Shown here: piece after piece, positions 34,831 through 47,515 of the stretch
How the letters are laid out: each line of letters begins with the position of its first letter
How positions within the stretch are numbered: position 1 is the stretch's first letter
Source of the DNA: Chrysopilus asiliformis
Taxonomy: Eukaryota; Arthropoda; Insecta; Diptera; Rhagionidae
Assembly: GCA_964034945.1 (NCBI GenBank)
Contig: OZ035960.1
Span: forward strand, 105,598,433-105,662,432
Direction of reading: 5' to 3'
DNA length: 64,000 bases
Program-made: the position numbers and the translations under genes
The notes under the pieces: generated by a model
Databases searched by the model: none
Told to the model about the DNA's origin: nothing
The model's input: the letters and a program-made list of their open reading frames with translations, nothing else

Positions 34831-34968
34831 TGAAGGCGAGGCCGAAAGCCGCAAAAAAAGGAGGCCGCAGACCGACAGGATTGGGGAGAGCGAAGGCCGG
34901 CGAGGTGGCCAAAAACCGACGGAGTCGCGAAAGGCGAAGGCCGAACCGTCGGTTGGATCGCGAATCCT
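34831..34968. other. GC-rich island of unknown origin
   Basis: About 138 bases of roughly 60-65 percent GC in an AT-rich setting. It is built from variants of GGCGAAGGCCGA / GGCGAGGCCGAAAGCCG and bounded by ATTCGC and GCGAAT. The - strand is pyrimidine-rich. Two overlapping frames are open through it, but neither resembles a known protein. Confidence 0.5.
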
Positions 34969-36080
34969 ATTTTCTTTTTTACAAAATGTAAAATATCTCG
35001 ATAACGGTAAAAGATATCGATTAACTGTGAAAGGAAAAAGTGTGGAAAATTTTAATGTCTTTAATTCTTCGTTTAACTGTTTTTTTTAAACCGTTAATTT
35101 ACAAGCAATTCGGAAAAATCTATTTTCTACATTTGTTTTCGAGAAAATTTGTAAACAGATTGAAAAACTGACAGACAAACAGACAGACAAACTCTGAACC
35201 AGTTTTAAAAATTGAACCAGTTTTTATTTTATCGCGGTTTTTGCCTCCTCTTAGCACCACTCCATCGACAAATATTTCTTTGGATGCGCCCCCTTACATG
35301 AATATACACCGAACATTTGAAGCAAATCCGTCCATGGGTTCTCTTTTATAGGTATTTTTCATGCGTTTAATAAAACAAAATTGCTTAAAGTCTTTGAAAA
35401 AATTCTGTGGATTTTACGATTTGTTAGAACTTGTAGTTCTTCTTAGGCTTTTTTCTGTAAATATAAATAAATTCTAACGTTCGAAAATAAAAACATCTAA
35501 ATTTTATTTTTAGATTAAATGTTCAAGAAGAGAATTGCTTATTTTTTGCATAAATCGAAAGTATATACTTTCGGTATTCTAATGGAATTGCAACGATAAA
35601 TGCTTCAGTAAAAATAAAATAAATTAAATAGTTGTGATTTATTTAAAGAAATTAATTTTTGTATTTGCCTTCGAAGAATTTTAGTCTGCTAGAATTTCAA
35701 ATGGCTGTACTTTATTCTTGAATTTGGAAAAGATACTTATTTTAAACTAGCTTCTAAACACATTATTTCATTATAATATTTCCAATACAATGCATCGTTA
35801 TCGAGTAAATCACAAAAAAAAATGTTCAATTTGCATTTTATAGGGAGGCAGGGGTTAATCCAACTTTAAATTAAGATATCAGGAACTGCCCATAAAATAC
35901 GCATCCCTCATTTTAACGTTTTCATGCCCCCTCACACATCGTCAAATTTTTCATAAGTTATGGAGTTTAATACCGCAATCACACTACCGCAGATTTTGAC
36001 GAAAATACAGAAATGAAATCCGGGCAAAAAAAATACGAAATATGCGCCGCAGTCAAAGACTGTGTTTACATTGGGATTAA
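34969..36080. other. AT-rich spacer
   Basis: A short ACAGACAAACAGACAGACAA piece at 35172-35191 is a dispersed-repeat remnant. Otherwise nothing is seen. Confidence 0.35.
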
Positions 36081-36081
36081 T

Positions 36082-36322
36082 TTTGAGGCGGCACGTCTTT
36101 CCTCATTTCTCTTTGTCGTGTGCACACGGTTCGCTTCATCTGGATTCACTAAACCGGTTTCATCAACAAAACTAAAGACACAGGTTTCAACGACCAGACT
36201 CAAAAACCGGTTTGCGACCGATAATTTTAAGTGAATCGAAACTTCGTTCGCTCTTTTTGGTTTCCCTCCCCACTGCGTCCCTCACCCTCACTTGGCCGGA
36301 GCGAAAGACGTGCCGCCTCAAA
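36082..36322. mobile_element. MITE with ends TTTGAGGCGGCACGTCTTTC
   Basis: A 241-base element whose first 20 bases recur exactly inverted at 36303-36322. The interior holds AAACCGGTTT-type palindromes (ACTAAACCGGTTTCATC, AAAAACCGGTTTGCGA). No target duplication is evident. Confidence 0.65.
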
Positions 36323-36350
36323 GTGAGTCCGAATCATGGCCGAATTATAC

Positions 36351-38192
36351 ACAGGCATAAACAAACTATATAAAGACTATTTTTTTCTAACAACTCAACT
36401 TAGTGCAAAACCGAAATTCAAAATAATACCCCATCAGCTGCCGACTAGTTGGCAGCGCCCACGAGAAGCCACGAGCAGCCGTGGTGATCGCCTATACATG
36501 TTGCTGCTTCAGTTCGCCCTTTGTTAAAACCGGTTTTCTTTCCTAGTTTTATTCTCGTTGAAGTCTTATGGAAGCGACACGAAGCGGGGGCAAGTGTGTT
36601 TGGGTTTGGGGTATTTTTTCCTTCCTCATAGGTTTTCGATTTGAATATTTTGACTGCTTACAATAATTATGTGACATGACAAAATTTTTAGTTTGTTCGA
36701 TAATTAAAAATTTATTTTGAATTTTAAACGTTAAAATAATCAGCAAACTAAAAATTTTATCTTGTTATATTTTGTTCATATTTTTACATTGCTTTGTTAA
36801 AAATTTTAAGAATGTAAATATCAAGTTTTAGCAAATTTCCACAGAATTGTAGTTTAATAAAGCAAGTAAATTTATGTTCGTTAAACAATTTAAAGCATAA
36901 TTTAAATAATTGAAAAAAAACAGATATGAGCATCACATGACTCCTCTGCAATATTTAAAGTTTCAAAAGAGAAAAATTATGTGAAAAATTATGTTTTTCA
37001 AATTTTCTCATGAACCGTTAGAGATATGTAAGAACCGTTAAAGGTTAATTCCACACCAACTCATACTCGACTTGTATGGAGCTTGGAAGTCACCTCTGTT
37101 TTTTTTAACTTTTTTCATTTGGATGTAGTAAGGGACCTAAAAAAAGTTACCCGTATTTTTTTGTTTGGTGGAAAAACGTCCGGTAGGCGGAGGGGAGGGG
37201 GTCAAAGTCGGCGAAAACTGGAAATCATAAAATTTTTAAAAATTTGTAACTTCTGAACTGGTTTACAGATTGAGATGATATTGAACGTTTTGGAAAAATA
37301 ATTAAATTTCACCGTCACAAAAAATTTTTTTTTGACACCTTTCCCCTCACCGTCATTTGTAAAATTCAATTTAGTGACAAAATTTAAAATATTTCGAGAA
37401 AAACAGCAACAACTTCAAAGGTTTCAAAGTGTCAAAACACTTCCAGGAACTCAAAATTTTCACAGATTTATTCGAGACGGAAATTTTCTCGAAGTAAAAA
37501 ATGTTTCTAATGGTGATACATTTAAAACATTTTCTTTTAAATGAATTTCTAATTAATTTTAATCTCCTAAAACTTTTGCAATAATATTATGTACATAAAA
37601 TATAAAAACCAATCGAAAATCAGTAAAATATATAAAAAAAATTTGTATTTGATTTTTTTTGAAATTTTTTTAAAAATCAACAACTCCCAAATTTTATTTG
37701 GCGAATTTGTATGATATAATGGTAGGTATTTACAGAAAAAATCAATAAAAATGTCTTTTTGAGATATTTTAAATTTTGTCACTAAATTGAATTTTACAAT
37801 CTGACAGTGAGGGGAAAGGTGTCAAAAAATATTTTTTTTTGTATCTTTCCAAAATGTTCAATATCATCTCAATCGGGGAAGCCGTTCAGATGTTACAAAT
37901 TTTTAAAGTTTTTGCGATTTCGAGTTTTCGCCGACTTCGACCCCCTTCCATCCACCTCCCGGACGTTATTCTCATAAACAAGCTAGCGATACTTTCCCAA
38001 AAGTTGTAGAAAACTACGATTTCGGTAAAACTTCATTTGAAGACGATTTCAATGTTTTTCTTCGGCCAAGCGACATGCTCCGCTGCTCGTGTGCGCTGCC
38101 AACCGCATGCATATCTGCTGCTTTGGGGTATTATTTTTCAAAGCTGAGTTGTTAGAGAAAAACAGTCTTTATATAATTTGTTTATGACACAG
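36351..38192. repeat. Outer inverted repeat around a large foldback
   Basis: Arm 36351-36475 (ACAGGCATAAACAAACTATA, AAAGACTATTTTTTTCTAAC, AATAATACCCCATCAGCTG) is found inverted and diverged at 38081-38192. Between them lie the foldback 37170-37970 and unmatched sequence. It may be one old 1.8-kb element or two insertions in opposite orientation. Confidence 0.55.
37170..37970. repeat. Large foldback, arms of about 220 bases
   Basis: The left arm ACGTCCGGTAGGCGGAGGGG ... GACACCTTTCCCCTCACCGTC ... AAATTCAATTTAGTGACAAA pairs with the right arm AATTGAATTTTACAATCTGA ... GTGAGGGGAAAGGTGTC ... CACCTCCCGGACGTT. The central part is unpaired. Non-coding. Confidence 0.75.
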
Positions 38193-38395
38193 GTCTGCTG
38201 GTTACTTTTTGACACCCACCATTTTGCTACGTCATCGGCAAGAAATTCTTTGTAATGTTGATTGTGCGTACGGAGTTGTTTAGCTAGATGTTAGCTAGAT
38301 TTGAGAATTAGGGAAAATTCCCATTGAGTCGTATAAGAATTTCTTGCCGATGACGTCAGAGCCAAGAGAGACTGAGCTGTCAAGCAGACCTTGGT
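38193..38395. mobile_element. MITE with GACGTCATCGGCAAGAAATTCT arms
   Basis: The ends GGTCTGCTGG / CAAGCAGACC and inner arms TACGTCATCGGCAAGAAATT / AATTTCTTGCCGATGACGTC are inverted. It directly abuts the outer inverted repeat on its left. Confidence 0.65.
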
Positions 38396-39083
38396 ATTAT
38401 TGGGCCATGAGTCCGAATGTAAACACAGTCAAAGAATGCGGCGCAATGACGGCGATCAAAAGCTACACATTCTCAAACGAAAAAATAACTCAATTTTTTT
38501 GAGTCGCGTTGTTGTAATGAATCCAATTGAAAATATGAAAATATCAAGACACAGAAATGCACCGCAGGGGAAAATTTTGAGGACTTTGGTGCATTTCGGA
38601 CTGATTTGGAATCACCTCTGACCTAAGTGATTTGGGATCAGCTCTGATATAATCATTTCTGTAAAAATACGTTAAAAAATACTCCTCAGGCTATTATTTT
38701 CAGCAACCCCCGACCCAAATAGAGTATGTTTTGCACATATATGATGCGTTTCATAAAATATTAACCTAAATCGAGTTAGCGAACGAATTTCAACCAAAAA
38801 GAGCTTGCTAACTCGATTTAGTGGCCGCTAAAAGTTTCTTGAAATCCGCCATTAGTGATGGTTTTTTACTGTACAAAAAGTTATAGCCATTGAATAATTC
38901 CAGGTTATGCCGGATACTTCGTGACGTATGGTTAGCTTACACAGCGGTAAAATTACAGATTCCGGGAACGATCAACGGGTTTGCCCAATTTTCGTTGATC
39001 GTGTAAAGGAAAAATGGTAGAAAAATTGATAATTCAGACGTCATTTCTTATTGAAAATTGTTTACATCAACGAATCACACCCA
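38396..39083. other. Spacer with old repeat pieces
   Basis: At 38770-38860 AAATCGAGTTAGCGAACGAA / CTAACTCGATTTAGTGGCCG is a small inverted relic related to 16310-16415. The GCACCGCAGGGGAAAA motif occurs at 38560. No gene. Confidence 0.4.
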
Positions 39084-39271
39084 GTGTTGTACGAGACGAC
39101 CTAAAAACAGTTATTTACGTTCTTTACGTAAAAAAGTGGTTAAAACGTTAAAAAAAACTAGCAAAAAGGTAAATAAAACTAGTAACAAACCTAAAAAATG
39201 AGGCATCGGACTCAATTGGTTACGATTAAAAAAACTGGGTAAATAACTACGTCAAAAACTAGCACAACACT
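39084..39271. mobile_element. Short hAT-like relic
   Basis: It starts CAGTGTTGTACGAG and ends TAGCACAACACT, the same end type as the hAT element at 19227. No target duplication is preserved. The interior repeats AAAACTAGCA/AAAACTAGTAAC motifs. Confidence 0.5.
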
Positions 39272-41439
39272 CTAAAATTTCTTGGTCACACAAAGACTAA
39301 GTACAACTTGGATTTTTAAGTAAGTTCGCTTATATTATTTTTAAATTTTAAAATAATAGTGTCCACGAAATAACCTCGTTACCAGCTAAAAATTCAACTT
39401 TTTTTTGCCAAAATCGCTCAAGTCGACAAGGAGAATTTCTTGAAAAATCTCTGAACAGCAGAAAGTATAGTTTTCAACAGTCAGTCTCCAGTAAATTCTG
39501 ATCAAACGGCAAAATAAAGGTAATTGAATAGCTAGATTTAATAATATAATAGTACTTTATTTATTTATAACAAAAAAATATGAAAAGCTTGTATTATTTT
39601 ACTCATTTCCAAAATTTGTCCAATCGCTCCTCTGACTTTTGCTTGGATCTTATTTTCCTGTGAAAATTAAGAAAGTACAATCAAATCTCAGTTGATAACT
39701 ATCTAAACCTGCTTAATTATCCCAAAATAACACTTTTTGCAAATTATTCAGAGATTTTTTGCCTGAAATGCGATTTCTAGGTTTTCTAGTGCCACAAGTG
39801 CACAAACTTCCAAGATTTTCCTTTTGCCGCGCATTTGACCATTTTTGGTCATTAATTGGGGATTAAATCTTTTAGATTGTTTTGATTCCCCTTAAAATTG
39901 AGGATATCTTGTTTCTTATCGAAGGAGAATTCCGCAATTCACAATTTCGCTTTTGTTTGATGGGAACCTTTTGCGGCTCTTTTGAGTTCACCTTTAGTTT
40001 GACAGAAGATTGAATTGCACTTCGGCCGAAGAAGCGTCAAATGAAAAGTAATTTTCGAAGATTTTTAAGTATTCGATAGATGGTCTTAGATTTCTTGATT
40101 AGTAGCCTTTAAAGATTGATTTGGGCCAAAAAATGTTTCTTCTTTTCCAAAATTCACTATCGGCAAGTGCAAAATTGACAAAAATTTCTTTGAGATTTTT
40201 TCCAATTAATCTTTTAATCCTCTTTTGTTTGATTACGAAATCTGTGTGGGAATAATTGCACTAGCCGTGAGTGTAGAAAGCCTCTTTTCATTATTTTTCC
40301 TTTCTATATCCTAACAAAATCTAAGAATTTCCTTTTTCCAAAAAATTAACAAAAGATCTTCCTCTAATATCCAATTTATTTATTATTAACGCAAAATACA
40401 TAATTTTATATGCAATTCTCCTGAAAAAGATAATCATTTCTAGGCCTTCGAGGGAAAGTGGCCAAAGTTAACTTATTGGAGGCTCATTCACTCGTTGACA
40501 CTTGGAAGATGCTAGAATCCGGAATGGCGGCAACGTCACAACCAAAAATTGTTCGATTTTGGCAAAAGGAATTTCATATTTCATAATTTTGGGGTAAGTA
40601 GTTGTGTCGGAAAATGCAAAATGTTAAGAAATTGGAAATTATTTCGAGTTTCTTAAGCATTTAACGACAGAAAACTTATCAGCTGGTTGTCAGATTTTAA
40701 ACTGCATTGCCGAAGTAAATAATCTCGTTATCGACTCAAGCGACATCTCTCGGAAAATAGTTGTAAATTTTTTCAAGATTTTTTCATTTAAACTCGGTTT
40801 TGAGTGGTAAAATTATTTACATTAGATTAATTTTTGTTTAATTCAATTTTCTAATATCTCTTTAACCCGGAGGTTAAAAATTTTTCCTTAAAAAAACAAC
40901 AAGAAAATAAACAACACAAGCGACCTCTGCCGACAGGATTACGAATGAGGTACGGCGGGTTTTTTTCAAAATAATGCAACCAGTTTCGGATTATTTTCCA
41001 CTTTCTCCGGTTAAATGATTAAAAAATATTAACCTTGCCTTCATATTATTTCAGATAAACCAAACTGTGTCCTAAATTGTCCAAAGAAAAGCTACAGATG
41101 GAAGGAGAATCGAAAATAAATCACATTCGGGCCTGCGCACCAGTGAGGTCAGCAGACACGTATTTCGCCGGCGACCAATCAGAATCCACTTCCACATCAT
41201 CGCATCTAAGCTACGCGAGCGCCACTTTGCACAACGGAAAACGCGCGAATCATCACTTTTGCGCGAAGGAAATCAACTTGAACTGTGTACGAAAACGACA
41301 CATTTTCGCGTGCATTGGCCGTGTCGCAGCAAGCCATTTCATTCGAAGAAAACGCGCAGCGCATTTACGAACTCTCAATTTCGTTTGTTTTTTTTTCGTC
41401 ATCCATAGTCGTCTCTGCTGGTACTAGAAAATATTTCTC
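39272..41439. other. Upstream region of the nsl1 gene
   Basis: AT-rich to about 40900, then GC and CpG content rise from about 41080. Open frames around 41077-41515 have no family motif and are taken as promoter-proximal sequence. Confidence 0.35.
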
Positions 41440-42191
41440 TCCGATTTCGGGTGAGCAGCAGCGATTCGTTCGCGCAATTGATAAAAAAATAAAAATTCTA
41501 GTGGAAAAGAACTAACAAAACTGACTATAAAAGTGAACAATAAAATCCTGTGTGAACAATTTCCTCGTGAAAAGACTTCCGCAAACCACGAAATCAGTCT
41601 GAAAGTGAAAAAAGTGTGCGAAAAAATCGGGATTCCGTGTAAAATCAAGTTTTGTTATTGAGTTTGGTTCGGGAACACCAGTGGAAAACGTTTTTTTTTT
41701 CGTGTGGAACGAAGAACGAACGGAAAGCCGCCATTACTGGGCAGCAGCAAAGCACCTCCATTTGTCTGAACGCGAAAAAGCATTTTAAATCGAGTCCTAG
41801 GCAATTTTACTGGCAGGAAGTGGAAGAAAAGTTTATCGCATCGATTTTCACGGAGTCGCAGACATTTTCGGATTTGGATTTTTGTCTTCCAATCGGACCA
41901 CAGCGGAAAGTGTGGAAACCAAGACAACGGCAGGGAGCGGGGAGGGCGGACGGAAGAACGCATTTAGCCACGATCCTGTGAGATCGCATGGGAAAAAACA
42001 AATTCGCCGCGTTACGCTGAAGGGTTTTCCGGAATTCGGCGAGTTTCAGTGACTTCGCTGTGAAACAAACGAAGGGAAAAAGTTTTCCAAAAAAAGTGCT
42101 GTTTTGTGGGGCTTTTCTCGTTGCCTGGGCTGAAATCAATTTCGTGCGGAAGTCGTGATCGAAAGGCGCTTTCCACACTCCGCTTCACTAC
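41440..42191 (+). other. nsl1: Probable non-coding first exon of nsl1
   Basis: A GC-richer, purine-rich stretch (GTGAAAAAAGTGTGCG, AGTGGAAGAAAAG) with no conserved protein, ending CACTAC before a strong donor GTAAGTG at 42192. No other gene on this strand follows before the coding exon at 53141, which itself begins with non-coding sequence after an acceptor. I therefore join the two across an intron of about 10.9 kb. The left boundary is a guess; no TATA box was seen. Confidence 0.5.
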
Positions 42192-44833
42192 GTAAGTGAA
42201 TTTAATTTTTGTTTAACGCCGCAATTTCAAACAGAGAGTCGATAAATCAAGATAAAAGTTACAGTTGCGTTGAATAAATGCCCAATAAAATAAAATGACG
42301 ATAGATAATTATATTCATGAAGCTGGAAACGTTTTTTTTTTGCTGTAATTTTGCCTCTTGTGAACCACGGAGAAAAATATTCTTATGTGTGCTTCTAGAA
42401 AAGCTCTCTCATTCTCAATCATGTGCAACAATACATACACACGGTTTGTATATACACAGATCTCACGCACTTGAGAGAAAATGCTGGCTCTGAACCTGGA
42501 TGAACATATTTTTTGGGAAAATCCTCGAAAACAGTTTGCCAACATCCTTGTACAGGACTTTCTATTAATTTCTTGATTAATTCAACCGAGTATCAAAAAA
42601 AACAACGAATTTTCAAATAAAACTCGGTGCAAAAACTGATTGTGAATTTCTAGGCGCGTAAAATCATTCGTCATTGTGAAATCATGTGAAAGTGTGTGCG
42701 TGTTGCGTGGTTTTTTTTTTTCTTCTACACATGGCTACTCGCTCTTTCCTTTTGTTCCTTCATTATATAAAACCGTGCATGGAGCCGTGAGAATGCAAAG
42801 AACATAACGGTGGCGTGTAGATATTGCTATATACTTCCAACACACAGTGGTTGACGAATAAATGCCGTCTGCATGATGGCTGCCGACTGTTTGCAGTTTG
42901 GTTTTATTTTACTTTTGCTTCAATTCAATTTTCTCAACTACCAAAAACCGTTGTTCGCTAACCTCTCGCAAAATTCAAATTAAACAAACTACCGCAAAGT
43001 AAAATTTCCGCAGTGAATTTCTTTCTGCAAGGCCCTAAAAAACGCACCGCACTACGGCTTTCATGGGTCAATTATTCAAAATTGTTACGTACTTTCGATG
43101 CACGAGTTTTTCTTCAAGCTTACCAAAATCTTACAATGCCTTGTAAATTGTAAATGACCTTTGGAAATAACGAATATTTCGTATGGTAAAATTAGGCGTA
43201 AAAATCGTTCCATTTTATTATGCGCATATTCGATTTATTTCGCTGCAGACAAGACCAAATTGAAATTGTTTAAGGAATTTAATCATTTCAGTGTTCATTT
43301 CATTAGGGTGTATCAAATAACTGGAACAGTAGTTTGCAAATTTTGTTAAAATTTATGGATTTTAAAAGGATTGTCTCCTCAAATGCAGAACAAACTTATA
43401 CATAAATCCGTTACATAAAAACGGTTAGATTTAAAAAAAAAACTGTCTACAAAGTCCTTCACTTCAACCCCTATCCATTTTTCAACAAACCAGATTCAAA
43501 TACCGTTTCGATAACCGGAATCCACAGTTTTTTTTTAACAAAAAGCAAGGCAATTGTATCCATCGTTACATAATCCTTGGCGTTTTCCAATTTTTACTCT
43601 AATCGGGCAAACATATTCGACAACCACACGGAAAATTTGCTGCGATTTACCAACGATTGGATACAAAAAAAATCCCGTTTTCAAAGAATATTCTAATAAA
43701 AAAAATCGTAAGAAATTCTTAAATTTGAACCAAATAATGCAAAGCGATGCAAGCCAAAATTGTAGCGTTTCAAGGTCAAATATGCCCCGAAATTTCATGT
43801 TTTCTCCCTTTTGGCATCTTGGTTAAATGCAGCGATCTTAGAATTACCCCAAAATGTGTTTTTTTATTAAATAGAAGCGAAACTATTTCCTAGACTAACC
43901 TATTCTTAAATAACAAAAACAAATAGATGATAAAAAGTGTTCAAGGGGGCGTCAACTGAAAAAGTTTGGGAACCACTAGTCTAGGAGATAGTTTAGCTTC
44001 TTTCTAATAAATAAACACTTTAGAAAAATGCCGGTTTAGGTAGCCTACGGTTAAAATCAGCCCTAATTCTGATAATAGCAAAATGTTTCTTAACTAGTGG
44101 AAATCTTGAAAAAATTTGAAGTCAAAAATAAACAGAAATGTCCTAAAACCATGCACTACAGGCAAAATTTCCCAAATACACAACGCGTTTCTTGGCATAT
44201 AAAATCTACATTAGCATTCGTCGTAAAAACTTTCAGTAAAGATTGCTTTTTTAATCGAAAAATTCCTCAAAAGGACAATAAGCCCGAAAACAGAACAGAG
44301 GTCATATTCCATTATTCCATACACAAAATATTCAGGCGTTTGTTGAAGCCTGTTTTAAGCACTCTAATTTGTTCAAAGTCATTGTACCGGCCCACAACAC
44401 TGTGAAGAGCAGGTTTAAATAGGAGTTCCAAAGATACTTAAACATCCCACGATTTTGCTTCGCTGGTTTGCATTGGGAAGGTGTGATAAAGTATACAATT
44501 GCATTTTAATCCGAGTTGTTTCTTCCCAGACCAAAGAAAACCCACCGAGGTTTTTTTAATCCACAAAAAAAAACCTTATAGACCCATTAAAAACCCCAAT
44601 AGGAGTCTTTCATTAAAAGAAAAAACATGCGCCATAGTAAAAAAAACCTTGAAAAAATGCTCCGCAGGCGAACATTTTGGCTTTCCGAGGTTAAATATAT
44701 CTTTAAATTATAAGTTTCACACTTGCAAGAGAGCGGTAACGCCATGTTTTGTGATTTCTTGAGGTCTTGCAACAAATAACTTTTTAACACGTTCGCTGCC
44801 GGTCGCATTAATTTTTGCCGTGAATCCTGCCTG
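42192..44833 (+). other. First part of nsl1 intron 1
   Basis: No supported exon. Open frames at 43535-43826 and 44097-44762 lack motifs and splice support. The motif TGCTCCGCAGGCGA is present near 44657. Confidence 0.4.
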
Positions 44834-44973
44834 TTAAGTCCAATTCAGACTAACGATTACGATCGAGCTTCTTCGACCAATGAGATCAAAGCTTTCATGT
44901 CCCTATCGTGAAAAGCTTTAATCTTATTGGTCGAGAAGCTTCAATCGCAATCGTTAGTCTGAATTGGGCTTTA
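44834..44973. mobile_element. MITE with AGTCCAATTCAGACTAACGA ends, copy 1
   Basis: A foldback of about 140 bases with arms AGTCCAATTCAGACTAACGA and TTCTTCGACCAATGAGATCA in inverted pairs. TTA/TAA-type bases flank it. A second copy at 58873-59003 has lost its right end. Confidence 0.7.
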
Positions 44974-45039
44974 GAAATGTCACTCGGATGTCTTCGTGGT
45001 CGTTGATCACAAATCTGAGGTGGCTTCATCTAACTTATT

Positions 45040-45295
45040 GGGTTTTTTAATGGTGTTTCAGTCAATTTTTCCGGGTTTTTTCGGATGGGCTTTTTAAAAA
45101 AAAAAAAAAAAGCAGTCGGTTTTCTTGGGCTGGGGAAAATGTTTACCCCTATTGTTTATGTCGTGTCGTTTTCGACTAGAGTCTTTTCACGTGTTGTTAG
45201 TGTTTTTCTACCAACAACAACACGTAAAACAACTCTTGTCGAACGCGACACAACAATCGTAATACGGGTGAATAACAACCCTGGGCAAAAAAACA
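45040..45295. mobile_element. hAT-like relic, copy 1, interrupted by a hairpin
   Basis: It shares TGGGTTTTTTAATGG.GTTTCAGT, GGGTTTTTTCGGATGGGCTTT, GGTTTTCTTGGGCTGGGG and a final AATAACAACCCTG with the copy at 51075-51294. Relative to that copy it has an insertion, the hairpin at 45158-45256. Confidence 0.6.
45158..45256. repeat. Hairpin with the GTTGTTAGTGTTTT..ACC loop, decayed copy
   Basis: The imperfect arms GTCGTGTCGTTTTCGACTAG and GTTCGACAAGAGTTGT..(inverse) enclose TGTTGTTAGTGTTTTTCTACC. The loop matches that of the hairpin at 9998-10126 although the arms differ. Confidence 0.6.
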
Positions 45296-45301
45296 AAGAA
45301 A

Positions 45302-45566
45302 CAACTCTGTGGTCACAAGGAAAAACCGCTTAAGTCGAGTTATGTAGTTTTAAAGGTTGGTGCATATTTGAATTCTCCTTATCCAGTTCTATATTCTGTC
45401 AAAGTTTGGTTTTCATGCTGTACCCCTCTGAGGAATGGCAGAGGAAAAACCATATTAACCTAAATCAGTTTTGCTTTCAAAAAAAAAATAATCAAAACTT
45501 TAAACCCAAATTACTCAAAACACGCTTTTTCGATTTAAGCAGTTTTTCCTTGTGACCACAGAACTT
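45302..45566. mobile_element. MITE with CTCTGTGGTCACAAGGAAAA ends
   Basis: The inverted ends of about 35 bases (CTCTGTGGTCACAAGGAAAA, ACCGCTTAAGTCGA) occur at 45302 and, inverted, up to 45566. The interior is unique and AT-rich. Confidence 0.6.
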
Positions 45567-46071
45567 AAAAACTTTTGAAAAATAATTTTTTTTGCCTTCA
45601 GGACCTTTGAAATTTTGAAATTCTAATCCAGATTCGTGATCAGCGACCCCGAAAACATCCTAAAGCCTATTTTTCCGAATGGGATAGATGATATTTGTGT
45701 TATCCTTACAGAACCTTCCGTTCCGAATTTTGTAAAACCGTTTCCTAGCGAACATTTATGAGGTAACACTAATCTGTGTGGAAAATTTCATGGCAATCGG
45801 TTTAGTGGTTCGGGAAATACTATAATGAGTAAGTGGTATTTGGCTTTTATATACATATATATCGATAGATAGATAAAAAGAGTTAAAAATGAAAGTTCGG
45901 TTGCATTAAATTTTCCGGCTAAGGTCATCAGGAAACGTTAATTTGGCAGAGGAAATAAGATTTGCAACATATTTGCAAAGGACGATTATGAAGACATAAA
46001 ATCCAACTCATCGGTTGACAGCAATCAATAAAAAACCGAAGATACCAGAAAAATTCAATGCTGCGTTCATA
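45567..46071 (+). other. nsl1 intron 1, spacer
   Basis: Contains a family C piece near 45690-45730 (GTTATCCTTACAGAACCTTC). Nothing else. Confidence 0.4.
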
Positions 46072-47515
46072 CCCAGCAAGCCCGGGGTAAGCACTTTTTC
46101 AAATTCAAATTTGTGTTGGTGACCATGGCACTGTGTGTGTTATGTACATCGCCGCTGCCGCATGAAAAAATTAAAACAAAACCAAACGCATTGTTTTGAC
46201 AGTGCAATAAAAAATAGTTAAGTGCGAACGCGTTTTTTATCGCATATAAAAGATAAAAGTTCAACATCAAGGAGTAAAAAAAGAATGTTCTAAAATAAAT
46301 AATTAAGTGTTACTTTAGTTTAGTTTAAATAGTTTAGTTTTTAATTTTTAAACAATTTTTGGTGTGCATTTTCTTGGGAAAAAAGTGTTCATTACTTCTA
46401 GTGCAGTACTTATGTAAGTAATCCATGTAAGGAGTTCTGTAAGGGCTTATTTTCAGTACTTTTATAACGCCTTACAGAATACCTTATAGAACTACTTCTG
46501 GAGAAGCGGACGGTGCAATTACATGTATTCACAGACACGAAGTATATAGCTGAATTTTTTCCCGGAGCCCTATCAAAGTTTCATTTCTAGTAAGCATTAC
46601 TTTCAGGCATTATTTCACTCCTCTAAAAAGTACTTCTGTGTTTGCTGGGTAAATACGAGTACATAAATCATAGTTTATAAATAGAAACACACAGAAGGGA
46701 ACTGAACTCTGTTTTCGTACACACATAGCTATAAACACAGCTTAACTGGCCATTACCCCAGCAAACACAGAAGTACTTTTTAGAGGAGTGAAATAATGCC
46801 TGAAAGTAATGCTTACTAGAAATGAAACTTTGATAGGGCTCCGGGAAAAAATTCAGCTATATACTTCGTGTCTGTGAATACATGTAATTGCACCGTCCGC
46901 TTCTCCAGAAGTAGTTCTATAAGGTATTCTGTAAGGCGTTATAAAAGTACTGAAAATAAGGCCTTACAGAACTCCTTACATGGATTACTTACATAAGTAC
47001 TGCACTAGAAGTAATGAACACTTTTTTCCCAAGAAAATGCACACCAAAAATTGTTTAAAAATTAAAAACTAAACTATTTTAAAAGAAACACTTAATTTTT
47101 TATATTACAACATTCTTTTTTTACTCCTTGATGTTGCATTTTTATCTTTTATATGCGAGAAAAAACGCGTTCGCACTTAACTATTTTTTATTGCACTGTC
47201 AAAACAGCGCGTTTTGTTTTGTTTTAATTTTTTCATGCGGCAGCGGCGATGTAACTACTAAACTATTTTAAAAGAAACACTTAATTTTTTATATTACAAC
47301 ATTCTTTTTTTACTCCTTGATGTTGCATTTTTATCTTTTATATGCGAGAAAAAACGCGTTCGCACTTAACTATTTTTTATTGCACTGTCAAAACAGCGCG
47401 TTTTGTTTTGTTTTAATTTTTTCATGCGGCAGCGGCGATGTACATAACACACACAGTGCCATTGTCACCAACACAAATTTGAATTTGAAAAAGTGCTTAC
47501 CCCGGGCTTGCTGGG
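46072..47515. mobile_element. Two CCCAGCAA-ended MITEs in inverted orientation
   Basis: Unit 1 is 46072-46649 and unit 2 is 46757-47515. Each starts or ends in CCCAGCAAGCCCGGGGTAAG and, at the other end, CCCAGCAAACACAGAAGTAC, and they are reverse complements of one another around a 107-base spacer. Unit 2 carries a tandem duplication with a period of 189 bases (about 47068-47256 and 47257-47445) that unit 1 lacks. Open frames in the arms are mirror images and not genes. Confidence 0.8.

Noticed and set aside
34794..35089. Arg-rich protein across the GC-rich island
   Set aside because: Two frames are equally open, there is no homologue, and the repeats explain the composition.
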